A stretch of DNA of 48,301 bases. Origin: Hymenobacter coccineus (lineage in GTDB: Bacteria > Bacteroidota > Bacteroidia > Cytophagales > Hymenobacteraceae). The notes beneath the pieces were generated by a model. That model did not search any database and was not told the DNA's origin. It saw only the letters and a list, made by a program, of their open reading frames with translations. A program made the position numbers and the translations under genes. Location: assembly GCF_001816125.1 (NCBI RefSeq), contig NZ_MDZA01000155.1, forward strand, positions 1 to 48,301, read 5' to 3'. Of the stretch, positions 7,892-17,573 are shown in pieces (the stretch's first letter is position 1; each line of letters opens with the position of its first letter).

Positions 7892-10800
7892 ATGATGAAA
7901 AAAACCTTACACCTAATAGTTTTACTCTTGCTGCTTTGCCGAGGGTATAGCTATGCCCAGGCAACCAAGATTGCGGGCAGAGTAACCGGTTCGGACAGCG
8001 CACCCCTCATCGGGGTGAGCATCCAGGTGGGCGGCACCACGCAGGGCACCACCACCGACGTGGACGGCAACTATGCCATCGCGGCCCCGGACAACGCCTC
8101 GCTGGTGTTCTCCTACGTGGGCTACTTGCCGCAGACGGTGGCCGTGGGCGGCCGCACGACCATCAACGTGGTGCTGGCCAACGACAACAAGGAGCTGGGC
8201 GAAGTCGTGGTGACGGCCCTCGGCATCAAAAAGGACGAGCGCAAGCTGGGCTACTCCGTCACGAAAGTAGACGGGGGCCTGCTCAACGTAGCCCGCGAAA
8301 CCAACGTGGCCAGCTCGCTGCAAGGCCGCGTGGCGGGCCTGAACGTGGCGGGCGCCAGCGGCGGTCCCGGCTCGTCGGTGCGCCTCAACATTCGCGGGGT
8401 TACGTCCTTTTCGGGCACTTCTTCGCCCCTCATCGTCATCAACGGCGTGCCGATGGACAACACCGTGCGGGGCAGCGCCGGCGAATGGGGCGGCTCCGAC
8501 CTGGGCGACGGCATCAGCAACATCAACCCCGACGACATTGAGAATGTGACGGTGCTTAAAGGCTCGACCGCCTCGGCCCTGTACGGGGCCCGGGCGGCCA
8601 ACGGCGTGGTGCAGATAACGACCAAGAGCGGCTCGCGCACCAAAACCACGATTGAGTACAACACCAACCTCCAGATGGATCGAGCGGTTGACAACACTGA
8701 TTTCCAGAGCGAGTACGGCCAGGGCAGCCAGAACCTGCGCCCGACCGACATCGCCTCGGCCATTGTGTCGGGCAACACGGCCTGGGGCCAGCGCCTCGAC
8801 GGCGCGCCCACCGTCGGCATCGACGGCCAGCAGCACGCCTACTCGAAGGTGAACGGCAACATCAACAACTTCTACCGCACGGCGCCTTCCTGGACCAACA
8901 CGGTGGCCATTTCGGGTGGCGGCGACAAGGGCACCTACCGCCTGTCGCTGTCGAACCTGGACGGCCAGTCCATCCTGCGCAACAGCGGCCTGACGCGCCG
9001 CACGGTCAACTTCAACACGGCTTACGACCTGACCAAGAAGCTGAGCTTCAACCTGACGGCCAGCTACGTCGACCAGAACGATAAGAACCGCGCCCAGCTC
9101 AGCGACTCGCCCCTGAACGCCAACAACATCCTGTTCCTGGCGCCCAACATCGACCAGGCCACCCTGAACCCCGGCTTCGACCCGAACAACAACGGCCTGG
9201 AAACGGCCTGGAACGTGGATAGCTACGCCACTAACCCCTGGTTTGTGGTGAACCAGTTCGTGAACAACGTGTCGCGCAAGCGCCTCCTCAGCACAATTTC
9301 GGGCCGGTACCAGTTCACCGACTACCTCTCCTTCCTGGCGCGCGTGGGCTACGACTACTCCAGCGACCGCCGCTTCGGCGTGACGCCCTACGGTACGCTG
9401 TACTCGAACGCCGGCGAGGGGGGCCTGGACAACCTGACGTTGGGCAGCCGCCTGGAAATGAACTCCGACGCCCTCCTGTCGTTCAACAAGCAGCTCAACC
9501 CAGACTTCTCCATCAGCGCCAGCCTGGGGGCCAACTACCGCCGCAACACGTTTGAGAGCAGCCGCTTGTACGGGGGCAACTTCATTGTGCCCTACCTGTA
9601 CACGCCCACCAACCTGCGCACCCGCAACCTGGAGTACCAGTCGACGGAGCTCATCACACCCTCGGCCTACTACACCGCCGACTTCACGTACAAGTTCCTG
9701 ACCCTGAGCACGACCGGCCGCTACGACCGGTTTTCCACGCTTCCTAACGGCAACCGCAGCATCTTCACGCCGTCGGTGGCGGGCAGCTTCATCTTCTCGG
9801 ACCTGCTCGACTCGCCGGCCCTGAGCTACGGCAAGCTGCGCGCCTCCTACGCCAAAACCAGCGGCGAGGCCGCCAACCCCTACCTCACGTCGCAGTACTA
9901 CAACATCGGCAACCCCATCAATGGCGTGCCGCGCGCTTCGTACAGCTCAACGCTGCCCAACGCCAACCTGCGGCCTTACAACCTGCGCGAATTTGAAATC
10001 GGCACGGAGCTGAAGTTCCTCAACAACCGCATCGGGGTGGACCTGGCCTACTTCAACCGCAAAACCAGCGGCGAGATTGTGAACGCGGCCCTCTCGGTAG
10101 CGACGGGCTACGAGGGCACGACGGTGAACCTGGGCTCGACCCTGAACCGCGGCATCGAGCTCGCCCTGACGGTGGTGCCCGTGAAGCGCGGCGTGTTCAC
10201 CTGGACCTCGTCGTTCAACTTCACCAAGCTGCACAACGAAGTGCTGGATATTGACGGCGGCGCCAACAACCCGCTGCAAACCGGCACCTACCGCCCCATG
10301 AACGGCAACATCGGCATCGTGAAGGGCCTCGCCATTTCCCAAGTGCGGGCCTACGACTACAAGCGCGATGCCAGCGGCAACGTGATTGTGGGCGCCGACG
10401 GCATTCCGCTGCGCGGCGACCTGAAGCCGATGGGCTCGGGCATCGCCAACCTGTACGGCGGCTGGAACAACGATTTCACCTTCGGCAACTTCAACTTGTC
10501 GGCGCTAATTGACTACAAGTTCAACAACAAGATTCTGTCGGCCACCGAGTACTATTCTTACACCCGCGGCCTCAACAAGGCCACGCTCACCGGCCGCGAA
10601 ACCGGCGTAGTAGCAGTTGGCGTTACGGAGAGCGGCGCCGTCAACACCGTATCGGTACCGGCCTACACCTACTACCCCACGCTGGCGGCCAACGTGTCGG
10701 CCCTGTCGGTGCTCGACGGTAGCTTCATCAAGTTCCGCCAGCTTGCCTTCGGTTACACCTTCAACCAGAAGCTGCTGGCACGCACGCCATTGCAGTCCGT

Positions 10801-10966
10801 TACCCTGTCGCTGGTGGGCCGCAACCTGTTCACCATCCTGAAGCACACCGACAACATCGACCCCGAAAACACCATCTCGCCCCTGGTGTCCTACGCCGGG
10901 GTAGAGGGCGGCTCGCTGCCCTTTGCCCGCACGTACGGCGCTACCCTCAATGTCAAATTCAAATAA
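7892..10966 (+). CDS. SusC/RagA-family TonB-linked outer membrane transporter
   Basis: A 1024-residue TonB-dependent outer-membrane channel that imports oligosaccharides. Residues 1-23 are a signal peptide (LIVLLLLLCRGYSYAQ). Residues about 25-105 are the carboxypeptidase-like regulatory domain (AGRVTGSDSAPLIGVSI, YVGYLPQTV). The SusC signature ELGEVVVTALGIKKDERKLG follows, then the plug with LNIRGVTSFSG, PLIVINGVPMDN, NPDDIENVTVLKGSTASALY and GARAANGVVQITTK. The rest is a 22-strand barrel with a typical C-terminal strand ending in NVKFK. The SusD partner follows after 9 bp. The tandem ATG at 7892/7895 leaves the exact start open by one codon. Glycan specificity cannot be read from sequence. 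Confidence 0.96.
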   Translation: MMKKTLHLIVLLLLLCRGYSYAQATKIAGRVTGSDSAPLIGVSIQVGGTTQGTTTDVDGNYAIAAPDNASLVFSYVGYLPQTVAVGGRTTINVVLANDNKELGEVVVTALGIKKDERKLGYSVTKVDGGLLNVARETNVASSLQGRVAGLNVAGASGGPGSSVRLNIRGVTSFSGTSSPLIVINGVPMDNTVRGSAGEWGGSDLGDGISNINPDDIENVTVLKGSTASALYGARAANGVVQITTKSGSRTKTTIEYNTNLQMDRAVDNTDFQSEYGQGSQNLRPTDIASAIVSGNTAWGQRLDGAPTVGIDGQQHAYSKVNGNINNFYRTAPSWTNTVAISGGGDKGTYRLSLSNLDGQSILRNSGLTRRTVNFNTAYDLTKKLSFNLTASYVDQNDKNRAQLSDSPLNANNILFLAPNIDQATLNPGFDPNNNGLETAWNVDSYATNPWFVVNQFVNNVSRKRLLSTISGRYQFTDYLSFLARVGYDYSSDRRFGVTPYGTLYSNAGEGGLDNLTLGSRLEMNSDALLSFNKQLNPDFSISASLGANYRRNTFESSRLYGGNFIVPYLYTPTNLRTRNLEYQSTELITPSAYYTADFTYKFLTLSTTGRYDRFSTLPNGNRSIFTPSVAGSFIFSDLLDSPALSYGKLRASYAKTSGEAANPYLTSQYYNIGNPINGVPRASYSSTLPNANLRPYNLREFEIGTELKFLNNRIGVDLAYFNRKTSGEIVNAALSVATGYEGTTVNLGSTLNRGIELALTVVPVKRGVFTWTSSFNFTKLHNEVLDIDGGANNPLQTGTYRPMNGNIGIVKGLAISQVRAYDYKRDASGNVIVGADGIPLRGDLKPMGSGIANLYGGWNNDFTFGNFNLSALIDYKFNNKILSATEYYSYTRGLNKATLTGRETGVVAVGVTESGAVNTVSVPAYTYYPTLAANVSALSVLDGSFIKFRQLAFGYTFNQKLLARTPLQSVTLSLVGRNLFTILKHTDNIDPENTISPLVSYAGVEGGSLPFARTYGATLNVKFK

Positions 10967-10975
10967 GCCAGCACG

Positions 10976-12565
10976 ATGAGAAAGACAATTATTTATGCGG
11001 CTTTAACGACCGTTCTGTTCAGCACGTCCTGTTCGGAAAAGTACCTGGACGAGGTAAACACCAACCCCAACGCCGCCTCGGCTGCCAACCTCAACCCCAA
11101 CTACCTGCTCACCGATGGCCAGGTGACGTTTGCCAACGCGGGCTACGCCCAGCTGTTGTACCCGGCTACTGCCATTCAGGGGCTGGCCAGCACGTTCAAC
11201 TACTACGGCAACGGCGACAAGTACACCAACTCGGGCGGCTTCACCGGCTACCAGGGCCTCATCTTCGGCCAGGGCTACACGGCGCTCAGCCGCTTGCAGC
11301 AGGCCATCGACGTGGCCAACGCCCAGAGCGCGACGCGCTTTGTGAACGTGATTGCCATCAGCAATATCATGAAAGTCATGATATTCCAGCGCATCACCGA
11401 TACCTACGGCGACATCCCGTACTCGCAGGCGTTGCAGGCGGGGCAGGGCATCAACACGCCGCAGTACGACAAGCAGGAGGATATTTATCCGGCCCTGCTC
11501 ACGCAGCTCGATGCTGCCATCGCCAGCCTCAGCACTACGGGCCCCACGGCCTCGGGCGACCTGGTGTACGGCGGCGACGTGACCAAGTGGAAAAAGCTGG
11601 GCTACTCGCTGATGGTGCGCGTGGCCATGCGCATGACCAAGGCGAACCCCACCCTGGCCAAAACCTACGCCGAGAAAGCCGCCGCCGGCGGCACCATGGC
11701 CAGCTACGCCGACAATGCCTTCGTGCGCGGCGACATTGCCTTCGGCGACACCCAAAACGCCACGACCAACGCCCTGCTCACCACCGACGACTTTCGGGAA
11801 GTGAAGTGGAGCAAGACCCTGATTGACTACCTGCGCACCACCAACGACCCCCGCCTGGGGGCCATTGCCGAAGTGCCGCAGGCCGGCGCCCTCAACAACG
11901 CCAACCAGGCGCTGCCGGGCGACAACACGCCGGCGCTCCAGCGGGGCCTGCCCAACGGCTACGACCTGACGGGCGGCTCGCTTGACATTCGCAAGCGCAG
12001 CGACTACCCCGGCGCCACGGGCTCGGGCGCCGACGTGGCCCCGCTCGGCGGCTACTCGCGGCCGCGCCTGGCCGTGTACATTCAGCGCGCCGCGCCCAAC
12101 TTCTTGCTGACCTACGCCGAAACCGAGCTCTTGCTGGCCGAAGCCGCCAGCCGCGGTTGGAGCGTGGGCGCCAACGCCGCTACGCACTACGCCAACGGCG
12201 TGGGTGGCGCCATGCTGTCGCTGTCGCAGATTAACGCGGCGGCCACCATCAGCCAGGCTACCGTCGACGCCTACGTACTGGCCAACCCCCTGGGTGCTAC
12301 CCCGCTCAAGCAAATTAACGAGCAGTACTGGCTGGAGGCCACCACCACCTTCGACTTCATCGAGGCCTGGAACAACTGGCGCCGCTCGGGCTACCCCGCC
12401 CTGACGCCCGTGGTGTACCCCGGCAACGTGACCAACGGCACCATTCCGCGCCGCCTGATCTACCCGGTTACGGAAGTATCGAACAACCCCACCGGCTACG
12501 CCTCAGGCGTGGCCAGCCTCACCGGCGGCGACCTGCTGACCTCGCGCGTGTGGTGGGATAAATAA
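10976..12565 (+). CDS. SusD/RagB-family nutrient-binding outer membrane lipoprotein
   Basis: A 529-residue surface lipoprotein. A lipobox lies at FSTSC with Cys19 as the lipid-attached residue, giving a mature start of CSEKYLDEVNTNPN, the typical opening of the SusD-like group 2 (PF12771-type). The TPR-like helices contain ISNIMKVMIFQRITDTYGDIPYS and a later AETELLLAEAASRGW stretch, both characteristic. It would cap the SusC pore and present glycans to it. It lies 9 bp after susC and is followed by a clear terminator, so the SusC-SusD pair can form its own transcript. Confidence 0.95.
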   Translation: MRKTIIYAALTTVLFSTSCSEKYLDEVNTNPNAASAANLNPNYLLTDGQVTFANAGYAQLLYPATAIQGLASTFNYYGNGDKYTNSGGFTGYQGLIFGQGYTALSRLQQAIDVANAQSATRFVNVIAISNIMKVMIFQRITDTYGDIPYSQALQAGQGINTPQYDKQEDIYPALLTQLDAAIASLSTTGPTASGDLVYGGDVTKWKKLGYSLMVRVAMRMTKANPTLAKTYAEKAAAGGTMASYADNAFVRGDIAFGDTQNATTNALLTTDDFREVKWSKTLIDYLRTTNDPRLGAIAEVPQAGALNNANQALPGDNTPALQRGLPNGYDLTGGSLDIRKRSDYPGATGSGADVAPLGGYSRPRLAVYIQRAAPNFLLTYAETELLLAEAASRGWSVGANAATHYANGVGGAMLSLSQINAAATISQATVDAYVLANPLGATPLKQINEQYWLEATTTFDFIEAWNNWRRSGYPALTPVVYPGNVTNGTIPRRLIYPVTEVSNNPTGYASGVASLTGGDLLTSRVWWDK

Positions 12566-12891
12566 TTAATTAAATCAGTAAATAATGGGGGCTTCACACC
12601 AAACAGGCTTGGGGTGAAGCCCTTTTTTTGACCGGACGTTCAACCCCACCCAACGCCCCTTCTCCCGGCCTCCGCTGCGCACCAAGCAGGCCGGAGAAGG
12701 GGCCCCGGTGGAGGACGATACAAACCACGCACAACCCTTCCTGCACTTCATCGCCACCGCTGCGCTGGGGCCCTAAAAATCAAGTTTTGCTGTACTATGC
12801 TGTGCAGCTAATAGGAACTAAGGGGGCCCCGGGCGGGTGTTGTATATTTTAGCCTGTAAAGCCTTTTTTACGGTCTTAATCTATTAATTTC
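12566..12891. other. Intergenic region with terminator and an imperfect inverted repeat
   Basis: Besides the terminator at 12589-12629, this 326-bp gap holds an imperfect inverted repeat (12655-12670 with 12689-12703, one bulged base) built on GCCCCTTCTCC. It is similar in composition to the larger element at 26300-26404. From about 12770 the sequence turns AT-rich, as expected for the promoter of the downstream operon. No gene was seen. Confidence 0.55.
12589..12629 (+). terminator. Rho-independent terminator after SusD
   Basis: Arms GGGCTTCACACC (12589-12600) and GGGGTGAAGCCC (12611-12622) pair over 12 bp with one G-to-U wobble position, with a 10-nt loop, followed by seven T residues. It lies 23 bp after the susD stop codon. 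Confidence 0.88.
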
Positions 12892-15800
12892 TTGAGCGCC
12901 CTCATCACCAATTTATTTGCGCACGTGCGCCAGCTGCGCGCTGGCTACCGGCTGGTGCTCACGCTCCTGGGCCTGGGCAGCGCGCTGAGCAGCCAGGCGC
13001 AGCAGCCGTTGTTTAGCCTGCTCAATGCGCAGGAAACGGGCATTGCGTTTAATAATGCCGTGAGCGAAAACGAGGCGCTCAATATTCTATCCTACGAGTA
13101 TTTTTATAATGGCGGCGGCGTAGCGGTTGGCGACGTTAACAACGACGGCTTGCCGGACCTGATGTTTACCGGCAACATGCGGCCCAACAAGCTGTACCTC
13201 AACCTAGGGGGCTGCAAGTTTAAGGACGTTACCGACCAGGCCAGCCCGGCGCTGGGCGGGCGCAAAGACGGCTGGAAAACCGGCGTCACGATGGCCGACG
13301 TCAACGGCGACGGCCTGCTGGATATCTACATCTGCTACTCCGGCAAAAAGGCCGACGACGTGCGCCGCAATCAATTATTCATCAACCAGGGCGGTGCCAA
13401 ATTCAAGGAGGAGGCCAGCCAATATGGCCTCGATGACCCCGGTTACAGCACGCAGGCCGCCTTTTTCGATTATGACAACGACGGCGACCTAGACATGTTT
13501 TTGCTCAATCATAACATTAAAAAGATTGACAACATGGAATTTGCCCGCTACAAGGGCGAAGTAGATGCGCTGGCTGGCAATAAATTATTCAAGAACGAAG
13601 GCGGCCATTTCACCGACGTTTCCAAAGCCGCCGGCATTGTGCAAAGTCCGCTCACGTTTGGACTGGGCATTGCCGTGGCCGATATTAATAAGGATGGCTG
13701 GCAGGACGTGTACGTCACCAACGACTACAACGAGCCCGATTACTTATACCTGAATAATAAGAACGGCACGTTTACCAACCAAGCCCAGCAAATGCTGCGG
13801 CACCATTCCCACTTTTCGATGGGCGTGGACATTGCAGATTTCAACAACGATGCGCAGCCGGACATTTTCACCCTCGACATGCTGCCGGCGGATAACCATC
13901 GCCAAAAATCGCTGCAATTAGAGGAAAACTACGAGGTATTTGAGTTGATGCAGCAGCAGGGATTATACCCGCAGTACATGCGCAACATGCTGCACCTCAA
14001 CAACGGCGACGGCACCTTTAGCGAGATTGGGCAGCTGGCGGGCGTGTCGAAAACCGACTGGAGCTGGTGCCCTTTAATTGCCGATTTCGACAACGACGGC
14101 TACAAGGACATCTACATCAGCAACGGCTACCTGCGCGATTACACCAACAAGGATTTTTTGCGCTACTGGGGCGATTACAAGATTAAAAAAGCAATGGCGC
14201 GGGAGCCGTTTCTGCTGATGGATTTGGTGACGGCCATGCCCGCCACGGCGGTGCCCGACTACATTTTCCGCAACGAGCACAACCTGACGTTTTCCAACAA
14301 GCAGCAGGAATGGGGCCTGAACCAAGCCAACATGTCGAACGGCGCCATTTATGCCGACCTGGACAACGACGGCGATTTGGATTTGGTCGTGAATACCCTC
14401 AACCAGCCGGCCAGCATTTACCGCAACCACAGCACCGACGCGCACCACACAAATTACCTGGCCCTAAAGCTGAAGGGCCCCGGCCCGAACACCCAGGCGG
14501 TGGGGGCCAAGGCCTACGTGTACACGCCCGGCCAGGTGCAGTACCAGGAAGTAAACCCCAACCGGGGCTACCTGTCGTGCGTGTCCACGGTCCTAAATTT
14601 TGGCCTGGGGCCCCACCAGCGGGCCGACTCGGTGCGCATCGTCTGGCCCAACCAAACCACGCAGCTGCTCACCAACGTGAAGGCCAACCAGCTGCTCCAA
14701 TTGACCGGCCAGCCCAAGGACCGGCCGGTGGCCCCAGTTGCCAAGGTCACTAAAACGATGTTTAAGCCCGCCGCGCCGCTGTTTGCCTTTCAGCCGGAGG
14801 AAGTGACGCTGAACGACTTCAAGCGCCAGCTGCTCATGCTGTTCATGTACTCCAAAACGGCGCCAGTAATGGTGAAAGCCGACGTGAACAAGGACGGCCG
14901 GGAGGACCTGTTTGTGAGCGGCGCGAAGGACGAAGTGGGCCGGCTGTACTTACAGCAGCTGGGCGGCAAGTTTATCGAAGCGCCCCTGGGCCGCGCTACC
15001 CCCCGGCCGGCCGGCACCGTGGCGGCGGCCGCTTTCTTCGACGCCAACGGCGATGGGGCCCCCGACCTGTACCTGGCCAAAGGCGGCTACGCGCTGTACG
15101 AAGCCGGGCAGGACGAATTGCAGGACGAGCTGTACCTCAACGATGGCAAAGGCCACTTGAGCCTGGCCCCTACCGGCCTCCCCTCCCTCACTGCCGGCAG
15201 CAAAAGCTGCGTGCGGGCCGCCGATGCCGACAACGACGGCGATTTGGATCTTTTCGTGGGCGGGCGCGTCATTCCGGGCCGCTACCCGCTGGCTCCGCCC
15301 AGCTACCTGTTGCTCAACAATGGCAAGGGCACATTTACGGCCGCCGAGGTGCCATTTGCCCACGCCGGCATGGTGACGGATGCGCAGTGGGTGGACCTGA
15401 ACCACGACGGCCGCCAGGACTTGGTGCTGTGCGGCGAGATGATGCCGCTGACCGTGTGGACCAACACCCCGCAAGGCTTTAAGGACCAGACCACCGACTA
15501 CTTCGCCACGCCCCAAACCGGCCTCTGGTTCAGCCTGCACATGGCCGACGTGAACGCCGATGGGCAGCCCGACCTGGTGGCCGGCAACCTCGGCCTGAAC
15601 AGCCCCCTGCGGGCCACCGCCCAGGAGCCGGCGGCGTTGTACTACGCCGACTTTGACGGCAACGGCTCCATCGATCCGTTTTTCAACTTCTACGTGGATG
15701 GCACCAGCTACCCCTTCGTGAGCCGTGACGAGCTGAACGACCTGATTTACCCCATGCGCCGCCGCTTCACCTCCTACAAAGCCTACGCCGACGCTAAAAT

Positions 15801-16218
15801 GGCGGATATTTTCCCCGGCGATGAGCTGAGCAAGGCCAGCAAGCTGGAAGCCACCGAGCTGCGCACCATGCTCTACCTCAACAACAAAGGTAAACTCACG
15901 GCCGCGGAACTACCGGTGGAAGCGCAGTTTTCCGTCGTGACCCAGGTTACGAGTGGCGACTACAACCACGACGGCCACCCCGACCTGCTACTGCTCGGTA
16001 ACCACACCGATAACCGCCTGAAAATGGGCAGTATCGATGCCGGCTACGGCTGCCTGTTGCAAGGCGATGGCCGGGGCCACTTTACTTATGTGAAGCAGCC
16101 GGTGGCCGGCATTTGCGTGGTTGGCGACGTGAAATCGGCGAGCGAGATCACGGTGGATAAGCAGCCCTACTTGGTGGTGGGCGTCAGCAACGGGCCCGTA
16201 CAGTTTTATAAAGAATAA
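12892..16218 (+). CDS. FG-GAP/VCBS calcium-repeat protein with ASPIC/UnbV domain (CRTAC1-like)
   Basis: A 1108-residue exported protein. The TTG at 12892 is the likely start because residues 20-36 form a signal peptide (RLVLTLLGLGSALSSQAQ); the first downstream ATG would delete it. Residues about 45-500 hold at least seven calcium-loop repeats of the form DxNxDGxxD (for example DVNNDGLPD, DYDNDGDLD, DINKDGWQD). Residues about 520-605 are an ASPIC/UnbV domain (LKLKGPGPNTQAVGA to RIVWPNQTTQ). Residues about 660-1090 carry at least seven more loops. The fold should be two beta-propellers. The stop overlaps the start of the haloperoxidase gene by one base (TAATG), so the two are probably translationally coupled. 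Function is unknown; a binding or scaffolding role outside the inner membrane is inferred. Confidence 0.9.
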   Translation: MSALITNLFAHVRQLRAGYRLVLTLLGLGSALSSQAQQPLFSLLNAQETGIAFNNAVSENEALNILSYEYFYNGGGVAVGDVNNDGLPDLMFTGNMRPNKLYLNLGGCKFKDVTDQASPALGGRKDGWKTGVTMADVNGDGLLDIYICYSGKKADDVRRNQLFINQGGAKFKEEASQYGLDDPGYSTQAAFFDYDNDGDLDMFLLNHNIKKIDNMEFARYKGEVDALAGNKLFKNEGGHFTDVSKAAGIVQSPLTFGLGIAVADINKDGWQDVYVTNDYNEPDYLYLNNKNGTFTNQAQQMLRHHSHFSMGVDIADFNNDAQPDIFTLDMLPADNHRQKSLQLEENYEVFELMQQQGLYPQYMRNMLHLNNGDGTFSEIGQLAGVSKTDWSWCPLIADFDNDGYKDIYISNGYLRDYTNKDFLRYWGDYKIKKAMAREPFLLMDLVTAMPATAVPDYIFRNEHNLTFSNKQQEWGLNQANMSNGAIYADLDNDGDLDLVVNTLNQPASIYRNHSTDAHHTNYLALKLKGPGPNTQAVGAKAYVYTPGQVQYQEVNPNRGYLSCVSTVLNFGLGPHQRADSVRIVWPNQTTQLLTNVKANQLLQLTGQPKDRPVAPVAKVTKTMFKPAAPLFAFQPEEVTLNDFKRQLLMLFMYSKTAPVMVKADVNKDGREDLFVSGAKDEVGRLYLQQLGGKFIEAPLGRATPRPAGTVAAAAFFDANGDGAPDLYLAKGGYALYEAGQDELQDELYLNDGKGHLSLAPTGLPSLTAGSKSCVRAADADNDGDLDLFVGGRVIPGRYPLAPPSYLLLNNGKGTFTAAEVPFAHAGMVTDAQWVDLNHDGRQDLVLCGEMMPLTVWTNTPQGFKDQTTDYFATPQTGLWFSLHMADVNADGQPDLVAGNLGLNSPLRATAQEPAALYYADFDGNGSIDPFFNFYVDGTSYPFVSRDELNDLIYPMRRRFTSYKAYADAKMADIFPGDELSKASKLEATELRTMLYLNNKGKLTAAELPVEAQFSVVTQVTSGDYNHDGHPDLLLLGNHTDNRLKMGSIDAGYGCLLQGDGRGHFTYVKQPVAGICVVGDVKSASEITVDKQPYLVVGVSNGPVQFYKE

Positions 16219-17564
16219 TGAGGAGGCTCAAAATTATGCTGGCCGCGCTGGTGGCTGGGCCGCTGACTTACAACCCGGTAGCGGCCAGGGGGCCCCAGCA
16301 GGCCCAGCCGCTTGATCCCAGCAAGGCGCTCGATGCCATCAACATGACGATGGTGCACGATGTCATCAGCCCGCCGGCCGCGGCGCGCTACTACGCCTAT
16401 AGCATGCTGGGGGCCTACAGCATTGTGGCGGCCCACAACAAAAGCCTGCCCCCAGCGCAGCATTTGGTAAAAGGCTTCACCACCAACCTGCGGCTGGATA
16501 CCGTGAAGGCGGCCTACGACTACCAGGTGGCTGCCTACTACAGCATGCTCGAAACGTCCCGCCGGCTGCTGCCCTCGGGCGAAGACCTGGCCGAGGAAGA
16601 AGCCAGCTTTTTGCAGGGACTGGCCAAGCAGGGCATGAAGCCCGGGGTGCTGAGCCAGTCGGTACGAGTAGGCAAGCTGGCGGCGGCAGCCGTAGTTAAT
16701 TTCTCTAAATCAGACCATTATGCGCAGCTGAGCACGCTCAAGCGCTACACGCCGGTGCGCGCCGAAGGCAGCTGGTACCCCACGCCCCCCGCCTACCTGG
16801 AGGCCGTGGAGCCCAACTGGGTAACGATTCGCCCGCTGGTTATCGACGCGGCTAGCGGGTTTCGGCCGGCGCTGCCCTGCGCCTTCAGCAAGGACACGGC
16901 CTCGGCCTTTTACCACCAGGTGCAAGCCGTGTACAAAGCCGGCAAGCAGCTGACGAGCGACCAGATCCAGATTGCCCAGTTCTGGGATTGCAACCCGTTT
17001 GCCGTCAGCACGGCGGGGCACATGGCCATTGGCTTCAAGAAAATCAGCCCCGGCGGGCACTGGATGAACATTGCCGCCCTGGTGGCGAAGCAGCAGAAAG
17101 TGGGGTTCGACAAAACCGCCTACGTACTTCTTGCAGAGGGCATTACGCTGATGGATGCCTTCATCAGCACCTGGGACGCCAAGTACCTGACCAACCGCAT
17201 TCGTCCCGAAACCTACATCAACAAATACGTGGATGTGAAGTGGCAGCCCTTTTTGCAAACGCCGCCCTTTCCGGAATATACCAGCGGGCACGCCGTGATT
17301 TCCAACGCCTCGGCCGAGGTGCTCACCTACCTGCTGGGCGATAAAATCGCCTACGTCGACGACACCGAAATCCCGTTTGGCAGCGGCGAGCGGCCCTTCA
17401 CCTCGTTCCGGCAAGCGGCGGCGGAGGCGTCCATCTCCCGCTTCTACGGCGGCATTCATTACCTGGACAGCGTGACCGACGGCAACGTGCAGGGGCAAAA
17501 AATCGGGCGCTACATCATTGCCAAAATACTGGCCAACAACCCCAAACACTTAACTAAGAAATAG
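16218..17564 (+). CDS. Vanadium-dependent haloperoxidase family protein (PAP2 superfamily)
   Basis: A 448-residue exported member of the vanadium haloperoxidase/acid phosphatase superfamily; signal peptide at residues 1-23 (ending PVAARG). All vanadate or phosphate ligands are present with the spacing known for chloroperoxidase: Lys322 and Arg329 (seven apart, in KYLTNRIRP), Ser356-Gly357-His358 (TSGHA) and Arg408 with His414 (six apart, in SRFYGGIHY). It could oxidise halides with peroxide or act as a phosphatase; the residues are shared by both. Its start overlaps the stop of the FG-GAP gene, and the fucosidase gene follows after 9 bp. Such an enzyme inside a glycan-hydrolase operon is unexpected. 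Confidence 0.9.
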   Translation: MRRLKIMLAALVAGPLTYNPVAARGPQQAQPLDPSKALDAINMTMVHDVISPPAAARYYAYSMLGAYSIVAAHNKSLPPAQHLVKGFTTNLRLDTVKAAYDYQVAAYYSMLETSRRLLPSGEDLAEEEASFLQGLAKQGMKPGVLSQSVRVGKLAAAAVVNFSKSDHYAQLSTLKRYTPVRAEGSWYPTPPAYLEAVEPNWVTIRPLVIDAASGFRPALPCAFSKDTASAFYHQVQAVYKAGKQLTSDQIQIAQFWDCNPFAVSTAGHMAIGFKKISPGGHWMNIAALVAKQQKVGFDKTAYVLLAEGITLMDAFISTWDAKYLTNRIRPETYINKYVDVKWQPFLQTPPFPEYTSGHAVISNASAEVLTYLLGDKIAYVDDTEIPFGSGERPFTSFRQAAAEASISRFYGGIHYLDSVTDGNVQGQKIGRYIIAKILANNPKHLTKK

Positions 17565-17573
17565 CCTGTGTTC

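Noticed and set aside
12919..12930. Palindrome GCGCACGTGCGC as a third copy of the LacI-type operator
   Set aside because: The core is GCACGTGC, not GTGCGCAC, and it lies inside the signal-peptide coding part of the FG-GAP gene.
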